A stretch of 64,000 nucleotides of DNA, from NCBI GenBank assembly GCA_002412625.1, contig DHVK01000030.1:6674-70673 (forward strand), read 5' to 3'. Each line of letters starts with the position of its first letter. Within the stretch, counting starts at the first letter, position 1. Both the position numbers and the translations under genes were made by a program. Shown in pieces: positions 51,027 to 59,813 of this stretch. The notes beneath the pieces are model-generated. The model ran no database searches, was not told where the DNA came from, and was given only the letters and a program-made list of their open reading frames with translations. This DNA is from Cloacimonetes bacterium UBA5210 (GTDB lineage: Bacteria > Cloacimonadota > Cloacimonadia > Cloacimonadales > Cloacimonadaceae).

Positions 51027-51938
51027 ATGAAGTATTTAACAACTTTTACATTGCTCTGCGCACTGCTGTTTGGCTCCCTTGCCTGCGGGCCAAAACAAGC
51101 AGACACGCTTCGGATGGGCATCATCGGCCCTTCCATCAATCATCTGCCCTTATCTTTCGCACTGGATACAGGGCAAACGGACTCCGAGGCATACAAAATG
51201 ATCAGTTTCAGCTCCGGCTGGGAAGTGCAGGAGGCCTTGATAGCGGGAAAGATTGATGCCGCGATCATACCCTTCAGCTATGCCTGGAACGCTGCCGCAA
51301 GGGGCTATCCGGTGAAAATCGTCTCCTTTTTGGAGCGTGAATCGGACGCAATTGTATCCAGCAGCTCCGTTATCGACCTGAAGGATTTGCACACGCGCAA
51401 GATCGGGCTGTTAAAAGCTTCCACGGTAGAGCTGCTGATGATAGACTTGGCTGAAAGCGCCGGAATCGATTTTAGCCCGGTGTATTTCAGGACTCCCAAC
51501 GAGTTGGTAGCGGCTTTGCAGGCCAGGCAAGTGGATGCAATCGTGGCCTATGTGCCGGTAATTCAGCAGATCACCGGTGATTTTCATGTGCTGCATTGGT
51601 TCGGGGAAAGCCATCCCCAACATCCTTGTTGCGATATAGCCGTAAATCAAAAGCAACTTAACCCCGCCAAAACGCTTATTTTGAAGCAGTTAATCGAAAC
51701 AATGCACTGTGTTTTGCCGGATATTGATGCTCATGATCCGCAGCTCCTCGGTTTTGCAAAAGACACCTTCAGGCTCAATGATATGCAAGTGGCGGAGGCT
51801 TTGAACCACACAAAGTTTCGCACCGGACTGGATGAAGAGGGCAAAGCTCTGCAACGCAGGCTGATGACGATAGCGGTGCGCAAGGGCTATCAAAAGACCA
51901 TGATCGGTGATGATTCCATCTATCTGGAGCTGCCATGA
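51027..51938 (+). CDS. ABC transporter substrate-binding lipoprotein (NMT1/SsuA-like)
   Basis: 303 residues from ATG 51027; a GTG at 51003 lies inside the hairpin and is rejected. Signal MKYLTTFTLLCALLFGSLAC gives a lipoprotein. The mature protein has two lobes: MGIIGPSINHLPLSFAL, GWEVQEALIAGKIDAAIIPF SY, then IGLLKASTVELLMIDLAESA and VAALQARQVDAIVAYVPVIQ. The family binds taurine, nitrate, thiamine precursors or similar. A CC-containing QHPCCDIA is unusual. The permease gene follows with a 4-bp overlap; no ATPase is near. Confidence 0.8.
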   Translation: MKYLTTFTLLCALLFGSLACGPKQADTLRMGIIGPSINHLPLSFALDTGQTDSEAYKMISFSSGWEVQEALIAGKIDAAIIPFSYAWNAAARGYPVKIVSFLERESDAIVSSSSVIDLKDLHTRKIGLLKASTVELLMIDLAESAGIDFSPVYFRTPNELVAALQARQVDAIVAYVPVIQQITGDFHVLHWFGESHPQHPCCDIAVNQKQLNPAKTLILKQLIETMHCVLPDIDAHDPQLLGFAKDTFRLNDMQVAEALNHTKFRTGLDEEGKALQRRLMTIAVRKGYQKTMIGDDSIYLELP

Positions 51939-52549
51939 ACTTCCTTGGGCAAGACATCGCGATCAGCTTCTTTCGCGTAATCGCGTGGACATCAGTATCA
52001 TATCTTGCGGGCATCGCGATCGGTTATTGGTGTTATGCCCATCGCGGTATCAGGATCTTGCTGATGCCGCTGGTCAATTTCTTCAGGCACATCTCCCCCT
52101 TTTGTTGGCTGCCCATCATCATCCTGGTCGCCGGAATCGGAGAATGGCCGGTGGGGATCGTCTTGCTCTTCTCCATGCTGTTCAACGCGATCGTAATCAG
52201 CATGGGGGTTTTCCGGATGGTACACCGCGATCTGCTGGATACGGCAAGCCTGGATGGCGCAGATCGAAAGCAGATATTCCGACACATCCTGCTTCCGCTC
52301 AGTCTGCCGGAATTGTTGAATCTGTTCCGCATACTGTGGTCAGTCGGCTGGACTGCCATCATCGCCGCGGAAATGTTGGGCGTACGCTCCGGCCTGGGCT
52401 ATCGCTTGCTGGACTTCAGGTATCTTCTGCAATATCGGGAAATGTTGATTTACATCGGCATCATCGGCGCAATCGGGATCTTCACGGATTACATTTTGGT
52501 GAGGGCGCACAAACTATTAAAAACATATTTGTTGGGGCAGTTGGATTAA
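51935..52549 (+). CDS. ABC transporter permease (SsuC/TauC-like)
   Basis: 204 residues, five or six membrane helices, with the EAA loop around RDLLDTASLDGADRKQIFRH ILLPLSLPELLNLFRI. Helices include LFNAIVISMGVFRMV and LIYIGIIGAIGIFTDYILV. It forms the membrane part of the importer for the ligand of the preceding protein. At 204 residues it is shorter than the typical 250-280. The ATPase must be encoded elsewhere. Confidence 0.85.
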   Translation: MNFLGQDIAISFFRVIAWTSVSYLAGIAIGYWCYAHRGIRILLMPLVNFFRHISPFCWLPIIILVAGIGEWPVGIVLLFSMLFNAIVISMGVFRMVHRDLLDTASLDGADRKQIFRHILLPLSLPELLNLFRILWSVGWTAIIAAEMLGVRSGLGYRLLDFRYLLQYREMLIYIGIIGAIGIFTDYILVRAHKLLKTYLLGQLD

Positions 52550-52615
52550 TCATTGCAGGATACGCTCAAGCGGAGGTCCATCCTACCCCGTTTTATATGT
52601 CATGCAGCATGGAGC

Positions 52616-52644
52616 TTGACAAAATCCGGATACCCCAGAATATT
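52616..52644 (+). promoter_or_regulatory. Promoter-like sequence before the flavodoxin-ferredoxin gene
   Basis: TTGACA (52616-52621) and, after 16-17 bp, GAATAT/AATATT (52638-52644). It is 40 bp before ATG 52684, in the 134-bp gap after the permease gene. Confidence 0.5.
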
Positions 52645-52683
52645 TCCATTCAGCGCATGTTTACATCATGAATAGGAGGCTAA

Positions 52684-53481
52684 ATGCGGATCCTGATTAT
52701 TCAGTTCAGCGGAACCGGCAACACGCGCCGGATCGCTGAAGTATTGCGGCAAGAATTTGAAGACAACGGGGCAGAAAGCCGGATAATCCCGATGGAACAT
52801 ATCACTTTGGGAAAGATTACGCCGGACTACGCGGGCTGGGATATCGTGGGCATCGGCTTCCCGGTGCACGCGATGGATGCCCCTGCAATTGTTTATGACT
52901 TTATTGGGACTTTGCCCAAATCCGCTACCCGCTATTTCCTGTTCAAAACTGCAGGCAGCACCACCTTCAATGCCGGCTCTACATACAATATCAGGCACAA
53001 ACTGGCACTTTTGGGCTGGAAACTGATCCATGAGCAGCTCTATGAAATGCCGCCGAATGCCTTTGGCACAGCAAATCCCAAAAAGGTGAACAAGCGCTAT
53101 TTCAAGGCGAGAGCGCTTGCCATCAAGACTGCCGCAGAAATCCTGGGAGGGGTTAATTCACGCCTGGCTGACCCGATGATTCGGAATTTGCTTTACCGTT
53201 TTGCCGCGCTTGAGAAACATGGCGCCCAACAGTCATCAAAGCGTTGGATAGTTAGTTCCGCATGCACTCTTTGCGGCATCTGCGTGGAAAACTGCCCAAC
53301 TGAAAACATCCACATTGAAGAAGGCAAATTACTCTTTGACGATAAGTGTCTGCTGTGTCTGCGTTGCTGGTGGAATTGCCCTGCCCGCGCGATCAGCCAC
53401 ACTTTTCTAAAACCATTCTTTCTGAAAGAACCCTATATACTACCCAATGACAACGATATAAGCGAGGAAACAAATGGATAA
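52684..53481 (+). CDS. EFR1-type flavodoxin-ferredoxin fusion protein
   Basis: 265 residues, ATG 52684 with AGGAGG upstream. N-terminal flavodoxin (IIQFSGTGNTRRIAEVLRQE; WDIVGIGFPVHAMDAPAIVY; RYFLFKTAGSTTFNAGS), C-terminal two 4Fe-4S motifs: CTLCGICVENCP and CLLCLRCWWNCP. It passes electrons between FMN and iron-sulfur clusters in anaerobic metabolism. Its end overlaps the DUF3795 gene. Confidence 0.9.
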   Translation: MRILIIQFSGTGNTRRIAEVLRQEFEDNGAESRIIPMEHITLGKITPDYAGWDIVGIGFPVHAMDAPAIVYDFIGTLPKSATRYFLFKTAGSTTFNAGSTYNIRHKLALLGWKLIHEQLYEMPPNAFGTANPKKVNKRYFKARALAIKTAAEILGGVNSRLADPMIRNLLYRFAALEKHGAQQSSKRWIVSSACTLCGICVENCPTENIHIEEGKLLFDDKCLLCLRCWWNCPARAISHTFLKPFFLKEPYILPNDNDISEETNG

Positions 53482-53809
53482 GATGATCTCAAGCTGCGGC
53501 TTAAACTGCGCCGGCTGTGAAGCCTTTCAAGCCACAAAAACTAACGATATCGCCCGAAAAGCCCAGATCGCCATAGACTGGTCCAAACGCTACGACGCCG
53601 CTTTAACGGCTGATGACATCAATTGTGAAGGTTGCCGGGAAGCCGGGCTGAAGTTCAGCTGGTGCAACAAGTGCCCCATCCGCGCCTGCGTGGTAAGCAA
53701 AGGTTACGGCACTTGCGCAGAATGCGAAGAGCTACCTTGCCAGATAAATAGCTTCCTGTTTGAAGCAGTCCCCGAAGCAATGGAGAACCTGAAAGAACTG
53801 ATGAGATGA
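53474..53809 (+). CDS. DUF3795 cysteine-rich protein
   Basis: 111 residues with 12 or so cysteines: ISSCGLNCAGCEAFQATKTN, INCEGCREAGLKFSWCNKCP IRACVV, CAECEELPCQ. The DUF3795 pattern CGLNCxxCxAY... is common in anaerobes; the function is unknown but metal or Fe-S binding is likely. It overlaps the flavodoxin-ferredoxin gene by 8 bp, suggesting joint action. Confidence 0.85.
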   Translation: MDKMISSCGLNCAGCEAFQATKTNDIARKAQIAIDWSKRYDAALTADDINCEGCREAGLKFSWCNKCPIRACVVSKGYGTCAECEELPCQINSFLFEAVPEAMENLKELMR

Positions 53810-53845
53810 GTCCTCCGGTAAAATGACTTTTTGGCGGGTACTCCC

Positions 53846-53999
53846 GGAACACGCCGCTCCTGGGGCGTTTTTCTGTCAGACAGATTCGAGCTTGAAACAA
53901 AACCCAGCCAAATCGAATTCTCCGTTAATTTGGGGTTTTCCGACAAAAATGCTGTTGGCGGGTAATTGGCAGAAAAACGCCCCAGGAGCGGCGTGTTCC
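53846..53999. repeat. Perfect 30-bp inverted repeat pair with TTGGCGGGTA direct repeats
   Basis: 53846-53875 (GGAACACGCCGCTCC...) and 53970-53999 are exact reverse complements over 30 bp, separated by 94 bp. Each copy is preceded within 5 bp by TTGGCGGGTA in the same direction (53831-53840 and 53955-53964). The 374 bp between 53809 and 54184 have no gene. The repeat is neither a simple terminator (loop too long) nor a known IS end; a MITE-like or invertible element is possible. Confidence 0.75.
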
Positions 54000-54042
54000 A
54001 GTGCCCCTTCCTGCTTCACTCGCTTTAGGTAAAGCTGATTTT

Positions 54043-54082
54043 AAGCCGTTATCAAGCTATGGGCATAGGATGATAACGGCTT
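54043..54082. other. Long imperfect hairpin downstream of murA
   Basis: AAGCCGTTATCA (54043-54054) pairs with TGATAACGGCTT (54071-54082); inside, CTATG-GG-CATAG extends the stem. Together they make a stem of 17 bp with two small mismatched bulges. It is not followed by a T-run on either strand. It may limit decay or end murA transcription by another means. Confidence 0.5.
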
Positions 54083-54183
54083 CATATCTCCCAAATCCCG
54101 GTTTAGTAAATCCAGTATCCTTCAAGCGTCACTGCGGGAATAGCAAGCAAAAAATTCTATTCAAGATACTGCGAATTTGTGGT

Positions 54184-55437
54184 CTAACCCTGTTCGCGGC
54201 GGATTTTTGCGCCAATTCCGTTCAGTTTTTCTTCGATTCTGTCATAGCCGCGGTCAATGTGATAAATGCGGGAGACCGTGGTCGTGCCTTCTGCCACCAT
54301 CCCGGCGAGCACCAGGGCGGCGCTGGCACGCAAATCGGTGGCCATCACTTCTGCCCCGCCGAGGCTTTCCACGCCCATGATGCGGGCGATATTGCGCTGC
54401 ATCTGGATGTCTGCCTGCAAGCGATTGAGCTCTGCCACATGCATAAAGCGGTCAGGGAACACGGTATCCTCCACAAAGCTGACTCCGTCGGCCAGACACA
54501 TCAGAACAGTAAACTGCGCCTGCAGATCGGTGGGAAAACCAGGATGCGGAAGGGTCAGGACGTTTGTGGGTTTGATCTTTTCGGGAGGAGTCACGGTGAT
54601 ATCCGCGCCGTCAATATCCAGTCCACAGCCTGCTTCCCGCAGTTTTTCCAAAAGCACAGTCAGGTGCTCCGGGTTGCAGTTGCAAACGGTTACCGGTTTG
54701 GTGGATAGGGCTCCTGCCACCAGGAAGGTGCCGGCTTCGATGCGGTCCGGAATCATGTCCATTTGCACCGGGAAGAGATCGTCCACTCCATCGATGATGA
54801 GGGTTGTGCTGCCTTTGCCCTGGATCTTGGCGCCCATCTTCAAAAGCAGATCGATTGTGGAATCCACTTCCGGCTCCATGGCAGCGTTGAACATGCGGGA
54901 CTGGCCTTTGGCCAATACTGCAGCCATCAGCGCGTTGATAGTAGCCCCCACGGAGGACTTTTCGAAATGGATATCCGCTCCGACAAGTTGATCAGCTTTG
55001 GCATTGATGTAGCCATGATCAAGGTCGATTTCCGCCCCCAGCGCTTCCATCGCCTTCAGGTGAAGATCCACCGGACGCGTGCCGATGGCGCAACCGCCGG
55101 GGAAGGAAACTTTGGCGGTGCCCAGCCGGGCTAACAAGGGACCCAGCACATAGATCGAAGCGCGCATTTTGCTCACCAACTCGTATGGTGCTTCGGGATA
55201 GCAAACGTCCTTGCTGTCTATGCTCATAGTACCATTTTCATAGTCCACTCTGGCCCCGATTACGCGCAAAAGATGCGCCATGGTCTTCAGGTCGATCAGG
55301 TTGGGGACGTTTTTCAGAACCGACTTTCCGGGGGCTAAAAGGCAGGCTGCCATCACCGGCAAAATGGCATTTTTGGCGCCACTTACATAGATTTTCCCGC
55401 TCAAGTCGCGGCTTTGTTCAATGATAAATTTATCCAT
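54184..55437 (-). CDS. murA: UDP-N-acetylglucosamine enolpyruvyl transferase
   Basis: 417 residues, usual length. Lys22 in SGAKNAILPVMAACLLAPGK, Cys116 in PGGCAIGTRPVDLH (the fosfomycin target; Asp in resistant types), and DHGYINAKADQLVGADIHFE. It does the first committed step of peptidoglycan synthesis. ATG 55437 overlaps the prmC end by 8 bp. Confidence 0.96.
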   Translation of the reverse strand: MDKFIIEQSRDLSGKIYVSGAKNAILPVMAACLLAPGKSVLKNVPNLIDLKTMAHLLRVIGARVDYENGTMSIDSKDVCYPEAPYELVSKMRASIYVLGPLLARLGTAKVSFPGGCAIGTRPVDLHLKAMEALGAEIDLDHGYINAKADQLVGADIHFEKSSVGATINALMAAVLAKGQSRMFNAAMEPEVDSTIDLLLKMGAKIQGKGSTTLIIDGVDDLFPVQMDMIPDRIEAGTFLVAGALSTKPVTVCNCNPEHLTVLLEKLREAGCGLDIDGADITVTPPEKIKPTNVLTLPHPGFPTDLQAQFTVLMCLADGVSFVEDTVFPDRFMHVAELNRLQADIQMQRNIARIMGVESLGGAEVMATDLRASAALVLAGMVAEGTTTVSRIYHIDRGYDRIEEKLNGIGAKIRREQG

Positions 55438-56254
55438 TACATCCTCTTGGGGATTTATTTAGCCTGGTGATCAGAAAGCGATCTTGCAGAGCCAGATCCT
55501 TTCCCATTTGCAGAGTTTCAAAGCCTGCAGATTCTGTCAAGTTTCGTAATGCCTGCTGTTGATTGTAGCCATGCTCAAACGCCAGAATGCCGCCATCCCT
55601 CAGATAGCGGGGAGCGCGGCTGATGATTCGCAGATAGAACGCCAGGCCATCGTTTTCGGCGATCAATGCAATCGCCGGTTCGTAATCTTTCACCCGTGCA
55701 GCCAAGCCGTGGTATTCTTCCGCGCTGATGTATGGCGGATTGGAGATAATGAGGTCAAACGGTTCGGCTTCCGGGGGGAACAGATCCGCGTGAACCAGCT
55801 CTACCTTCAGCTGCAGCTTGTCGCGGTTGATCCGGGCAACTTCCAGCGCGCCCTCGTCAATATCCGTAGCCAGTACCGATAGTTCCGGACACTGGGATTT
55901 CAAGGCCAGGGCAATCGCCCCTGAACCTGCTCCGATCTCCAAAACCCGGTCTCCGGGACTGAGCATGGCAAGCACTGCTTCCACCAGAACCTCGGTATCA
56001 AAACGGGGAATCAGCACCCGGGGATCAACATAGAGCTCCAGGCCATAGAACCAGGCTTTTCGCGCTACGTACTGCGGAGGTTCTCCCTGCTGCAGGCGCC
56101 GCAGCCAGAGCCGCAATTGCTCTTCCTCCGCCGGGGAGAGCGCTTTTCTGAAGGGCAAATCTCCCGGCGGGCAATCCCACAACTCACAAAGCAAAAAAGA
56201 GAAATCCGCAAAAGGGATTTCTCTAAACTCATGTCTTAACGCGTCAACTGACAT
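55430..56254 (-). CDS. prmC: Peptide-release-factor glutamine methyltransferase
   Basis: 274 residues from ATG 56254 (MSVDALRHEFREIPF); a TTG at 56272 lies further into the upstream gene. RARWFYGLELYVDPRVLIPR-type start (KAWFYGLELYVDPRVLIPRF DTEVLVE), GDRVLEIGAGSGAIALALKS, LIISNPPYISAEEYHGLA with catalytic NPPY. It methylates the Gln of RF1/RF2 GGQ loops. Confidence 0.93.
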   Translation of the reverse strand: MSVDALRHEFREIPFADFSFLLCELWDCPPGDLPFRKALSPAEEEQLRLWLRRLQQGEPPQYVARKAWFYGLELYVDPRVLIPRFDTEVLVEAVLAMLSPGDRVLEIGAGSGAIALALKSQCPELSVLATDIDEGALEVARINRDKLQLKVELVHADLFPPEAEPFDLIISNPPYISAEEYHGLAARVKDYEPAIALIAENDGLAFYLRIISRAPRYLRDGGILAFEHGYNQQQALRNLTESAGFETLQMGKDLALQDRFLITRLNKSPRGCNG

Positions 56255-57170
56255 CGGTTTCAGGAGACGCAATGCTCTTCTTGATGCGCACCGTATTCCC
56301 TGTAGCGCTGAATCTTAGCTCGTCTGATAAGTGGAAAAGCATGGCTATACCCCGGCCATGACCTTCTATATCAAAGATTTGCTCGCCTTTGATAGATTCC
56401 ACCCAGGGTGAGTAGTCAAAACCTTCGCCTTCATCTTCCACAAAGATCTCAATAGTTTGGGTCTGGTTATTTACATCAAAGCCAAAGTTTACTTTCCGTA
56501 TGCCGACTACAGGGTCTTTCATCTTTTCTTGGATCACTTCCTGCAAGTCTTCGTGGGACAGCGCGCGCTCTTCTACACTCAGCCCCAATGTGCCGTGGAT
56601 ATATGCGTTGTAAACCATCTCATCCACGCAAATTAAGAGCTCGTTCAGAACCTTGGGGCTTACCTTAAAGTAGTTTCTCATGTATGAAGAAAACACCTTC
56701 GAAATGGTAAACTTGGAGAAGTCCTTGGCCGGCATCTCGAAGCAGAAACTTGCCTTGTCCAAATGAGCATAAAACTCCGCTTTGTCATCGCGGCTGCGCT
56801 TTCTGAAGATCAGTTCGCGCATGGAGTTGATCATCTGTTTGGTATCAATGGGTTTGCGGATAAAATCGCTGGCTCCGAGGCGAATGGCCTCGATAAAATA
56901 GTCGTGCTCCAGGTATCCGGTCATCAGGATTACGTCCAGATTGCGGTCGAATTCCTCGCGGACCCGGTTCAAGAATTCCAGGCCGGAGAGCCCCGGCATT
57001 TCGATGTCGCAAATCACCAGATCATACTCGTTCTGGTGGATTTTGCGTAAGGCATCACTACCACTATACGCGGTATCGACTCTGTATCCGCTGATACCCA
57101 GAATCGCTTGTAAAGAGTTTACTATGGCGATACTATCGTCAACGACGAGTACCTTGGGACGATCAGCCAT
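56244..57170 (-). CDS. REC-HATPase response regulator (RsbW-like output)
   Basis: 308 residues. Receiver (PKVLVVDDSIAIVNSLQAIL; YDLVICDIEMPGLSGLEFLN; DVILMTGYLEHDYFIEAIR) and after a linker an HATPase_c of the anti-sigma kinase type (ELLICVDEMVYNAYIHGTL; EDEGEGFDYSPWV; GRGIAMLFHLSDELRFSAT). It probably binds or phosphorylates the STAS protein encoded next upstream. Together they form a partner-switch. Confidence 0.85.
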   Translation of the reverse strand: MADRPKVLVVDDSIAIVNSLQAILGISGYRVDTAYSGSDALRKIHQNEYDLVICDIEMPGLSGLEFLNRVREEFDRNLDVILMTGYLEHDYFIEAIRLGASDFIRKPIDTKQMINSMRELIFRKRSRDDKAEFYAHLDKASFCFEMPAKDFSKFTISKVFSSYMRNYFKVSPKVLNELLICVDEMVYNAYIHGTLGLSVEERALSHEDLQEVIQEKMKDPVVGIRKVNFGFDVNNQTQTIEIFVEDEGEGFDYSPWVESIKGEQIFDIEGHGRGIAMLFHLSDELRFSATGNTVRIKKSIASPETDVS

Positions 57171-57172
57171 AT

Positions 57173-57481
57173 TCAGCCAAGATTAACGGTGAAGAGCTGA
57201 TTCAGCTTCAGCATGCTGAATAATTCATACACGCTGTTTGAGCTCCGCACAACTTCGATCTCTCCGCCTTTGGAGATGAAATCTTTGTAAAACAAGAGGA
57301 TTTTGCCGATACCGGTGGAAGAAATGTTCCGGCAATCCAGCAGGTCAAGCTCCAACAGGGTGGCGTTGCTCTGCATCACTTCAGTCAGTTTTTCCTGCAG
57401 CATGTGGGCGTTTTCGCTGTTCAGGATGCCGTCAATCTTCATTGCTGCGATGTTTTCACTAAAAGTTAGATCGATGCTCAT
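57173..57481 (-). CDS. STAS-domain anti-sigma-factor antagonist-like protein
   Basis: 102 residues from ATG 57481, chosen for GAGGAG 7 bp upstream; starts at 57556 or 57700 would overlap fusA. The pattern MSIDLTFSENIAAMKIDGIL NSENAHMLQEKLTE and LELDLLDCRNISSTGIGKIL LFYKDF is STAS. The usual DSxG phosphoserine is replaced by NISSTG, with a Ser at the expected place. Acts with the REC-HATPase protein 3 bp downstream. Confidence 0.85.
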   Translation of the reverse strand: MSIDLTFSENIAAMKIDGILNSENAHMLQEKLTEVMQSNATLLELDLLDCRNISSTGIGKILLFYKDFISKGGEIEVVRSSNSVYELFSMLKLNQLFTVNLG

Positions 57482-57545
57482 ATGAATCTCCTCGGTCACT
57501 TTCTCTTTCAGAACATGCTTCAGATTTTTTGATAGCTTGTCAAGT

Positions 57546-59657
57546 TTATTCTGCATAGCCTCGTATCCTGCGTAATACTTCGCTCTGAACCTGAGCCGGA
57601 GCGATCTCAAACTTCTTGAATTCCAGAGTATAGATTGCTCTGCCCTGGGAAACACTGCGAATCCGGGTGGAGTATCCAAATAACTCAGAGAGCGGGACAT
57701 CCGCTACTACTTCCTGTTGAAACTCGTTGTGCCGGCGCATCACTTCGATCTTCCCGCGCTTGGCGTTGATATCCGAGATGATATCTCCCACAAAGTCGTC
57801 CGGAGAGATCACCGTGAGCAACATGCTGGGCTCCATAATCACCGGTTTGGCGTTTCTCATGCCCTTACCGATCGCCATCGAGGTCGCGATGCGGAAAGCC
57901 AGTTCATTGGAATCCACCGGGTTATGGTCGCCATCAATCAGCTCGATGGCTACCCGCTCTACATTGGCACTGATCAGCGGACCGTCGGCCAGAGCACCCA
58001 AAGCAGCTTCCTCAATCGCTTTCCAATATTCTTGCGGGATCTTCTGGGGATCCACCGAGCAGGTGAAGGTGTTCTTCACATCGTCGGTAATGTCTTTCAA
58101 TGGTATCGGGCTGAGCTTGAAGGTTACCGAGGCATAGTTGCCCTTGCCGTTCAGCTCACGCTGGAACACTTCAGTGGTTTGAACGATCAGGGTGATGCTC
58201 TCTTTGTAGGAAACCTGGGGGTTGCCCACGTTCGCGCTGACCCCGAATTCGCGCTTGATGCGGTCCACGATGATGTCCAGGTGCAATTCGCCCATACCGG
58301 AGATCAGGGTTTGCCCGGAATCCTTGTCGATATGAACTCTGAACGTGGGGTCTTCTTCCTGCAGCCGCTCCAGGGCGTTGCTCATGTTATCCTGGTCTGC
58401 CTTGGTTTTGGGTTCGATGGCGATCGAGATCACGGAATCCGGAAAGTGCATCTTGTTCAGCACCACATTCATCGTGCCGTCTGTGATGGTATCTCCGGTA
58501 ACAAGAAACTTGGGACCCACTATTGCTCCGATATCCCCGGCGTGCAAGTTGTCCTTATCGTTCTTTTTATTGCTCATCATCTGCAGAATTCTGGCAACCC
58601 GTTCCCGCTTGCCGTTTGTCATATTGAGGAAGGTGGAACCCTTTTTCAGGGTGCCGCTATATACCCGAACATAGATCAAACGCCCTACATATTTGTCGAT
58701 CTGCACTTTGAAAGCCATTCCCACAAAAGGATCATTGGGGTCAGCGGAAATGCAGACCGGCTCGTGGGTTTCAGGATTCAGAGCATGAGTCTCGCCGATA
58801 TCCAGGGGCGAGGGGAGAAAATCCACCACCCCATCCAGCAACAATTGCAGGCCTTTGTTCTTCAGCGAGGAACCGCAAAGCACCGGGATAAAGCCATGCT
58901 CGATCGTGCCCTTCCGGATCGCCCGGATGATCAATTCCGAAGGAATCTCTTCCCCCTCCAGAAACAACATCATCAGCTCATCGTCATATTCCGCAATGGT
59001 TTCCAACAGATGCTCGCGGGAGATCAGCGCTTCGTCCATCATTGCTTCAGGGATGTTGATGTGGCTGGTTTCGGAGCCCTGAGTCAGCGGGTCAAAATAC
59101 CACGCCTGCATCGTGATCAGGTCTATCACTCCTTCAAAGCAGTCTTCTCTGCCGATCGGTATGTTCACCGCGCAGGCTTTGGGGTTCAAGCGCTCGTGAA
59201 TCATCTGAATCACCCGCTCATAATCCGCTCCGGTGCGGTCCATCTTGTTGATATAGGCGATGCGTGGCACTTTGTAACGGTTTGCTTGATGCCACACGGT
59301 TTCGGATTGCGGCTCCACTCCCCCAACCGCGCAAAACACGCCCACCGCTCCGTCCAGCACTCGCAAAGAACGCTCTACTTCGGCTGTGAAATCCACGTGA
59401 CCCGGAGTGTCGATGATATTGATCTGATGCTCCCGCCAGGGGCAGGTGACTGTGGCGGATGTGATGGTTATCCCGCGTTCGCGCTCCTGTTCCATCCAGT
59501 CCGTGAAGGCATTGCCATCGTGTACTTCGCCCATTTTATGCAGGAAACCGGTATAATAGAGTATGCGCTCTGTGGTAGTGGTCTTTCCGGCATCAATGTG
59601 TGCCATGATGCCGATGTTTCGTATCTTAGAAAGCGGATTGTCCGCATCGCTTTTCAT
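57546..59657 (-). CDS. fusA: Elongation factor G
   Basis: 703 residues, full five-domain length. G1 NIGIMAHIDAGKTTTTERIL, DTPGHVDFTAEV, INKMDRTGADYERV, domain IV YKESITLIVQTTEVFQRELN and end QVQSEVLRRIRGYAE. It moves tRNA-mRNA through the ribosome. The upstream gap (59658-59813) has a C9 run on this strand (59799-59807) but no clear promoter. The large antisense ORF over it is a shadow. Confidence 0.95.
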   Translation of the reverse strand: MKSDADNPLSKIRNIGIMAHIDAGKTTTTERILYYTGFLHKMGEVHDGNAFTDWMEQERERGITITSATVTCPWREHQINIIDTPGHVDFTAEVERSLRVLDGAVGVFCAVGGVEPQSETVWHQANRYKVPRIAYINKMDRTGADYERVIQMIHERLNPKACAVNIPIGREDCFEGVIDLITMQAWYFDPLTQGSETSHINIPEAMMDEALISREHLLETIAEYDDELMMLFLEGEEIPSELIIRAIRKGTIEHGFIPVLCGSSLKNKGLQLLLDGVVDFLPSPLDIGETHALNPETHEPVCISADPNDPFVGMAFKVQIDKYVGRLIYVRVYSGTLKKGSTFLNMTNGKRERVARILQMMSNKKNDKDNLHAGDIGAIVGPKFLVTGDTITDGTMNVVLNKMHFPDSVISIAIEPKTKADQDNMSNALERLQEEDPTFRVHIDKDSGQTLISGMGELHLDIIVDRIKREFGVSANVGNPQVSYKESITLIVQTTEVFQRELNGKGNYASVTFKLSPIPLKDITDDVKNTFTCSVDPQKIPQEYWKAIEEAALGALADGPLISANVERVAIELIDGDHNPVDSNELAFRIATSMAIGKGMRNAKPVIMEPSMLLTVISPDDFVGDIISDINAKRGKIEVMRRHNEFQQEVVADVPLSELFGYSTRIRSVSQGRAIYTLEFKKFEIAPAQVQSEVLRRIRGYAE

Positions 59658-59813
59658 AATAATAGTCCTTTATAAGCCCTTGTTTTTAATCTGATTCGGG
59701 CTTGGTATGCCATTTTTAGGATTGCCCCTATGCTGTCCACTAAAAAAGTGCTTGCAGATTGCCTGTAGGCCATTAGGGCACTTGATTCAGCTTTAACCGG
59801 GGGGGGGTGTTTA

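Noticed and set aside
51907..52671. 254-codon plus-strand ORF
   Set aside because: It overlaps the permease in another frame and has no membrane or other recognisable domain.
57482..57700. Longer STAS reading frame
   Set aside because: It overlaps fusA; GAGGAG just before ATG 57481 gives the standard STAS length.
57717..59675. 652-codon ORF on the plus strand
   Set aside because: It is antisense to fusA, whose EF-G motifs are complete; the ORF is rich in His/Arg/Gly without known domains, typical of a GC-driven shadow.
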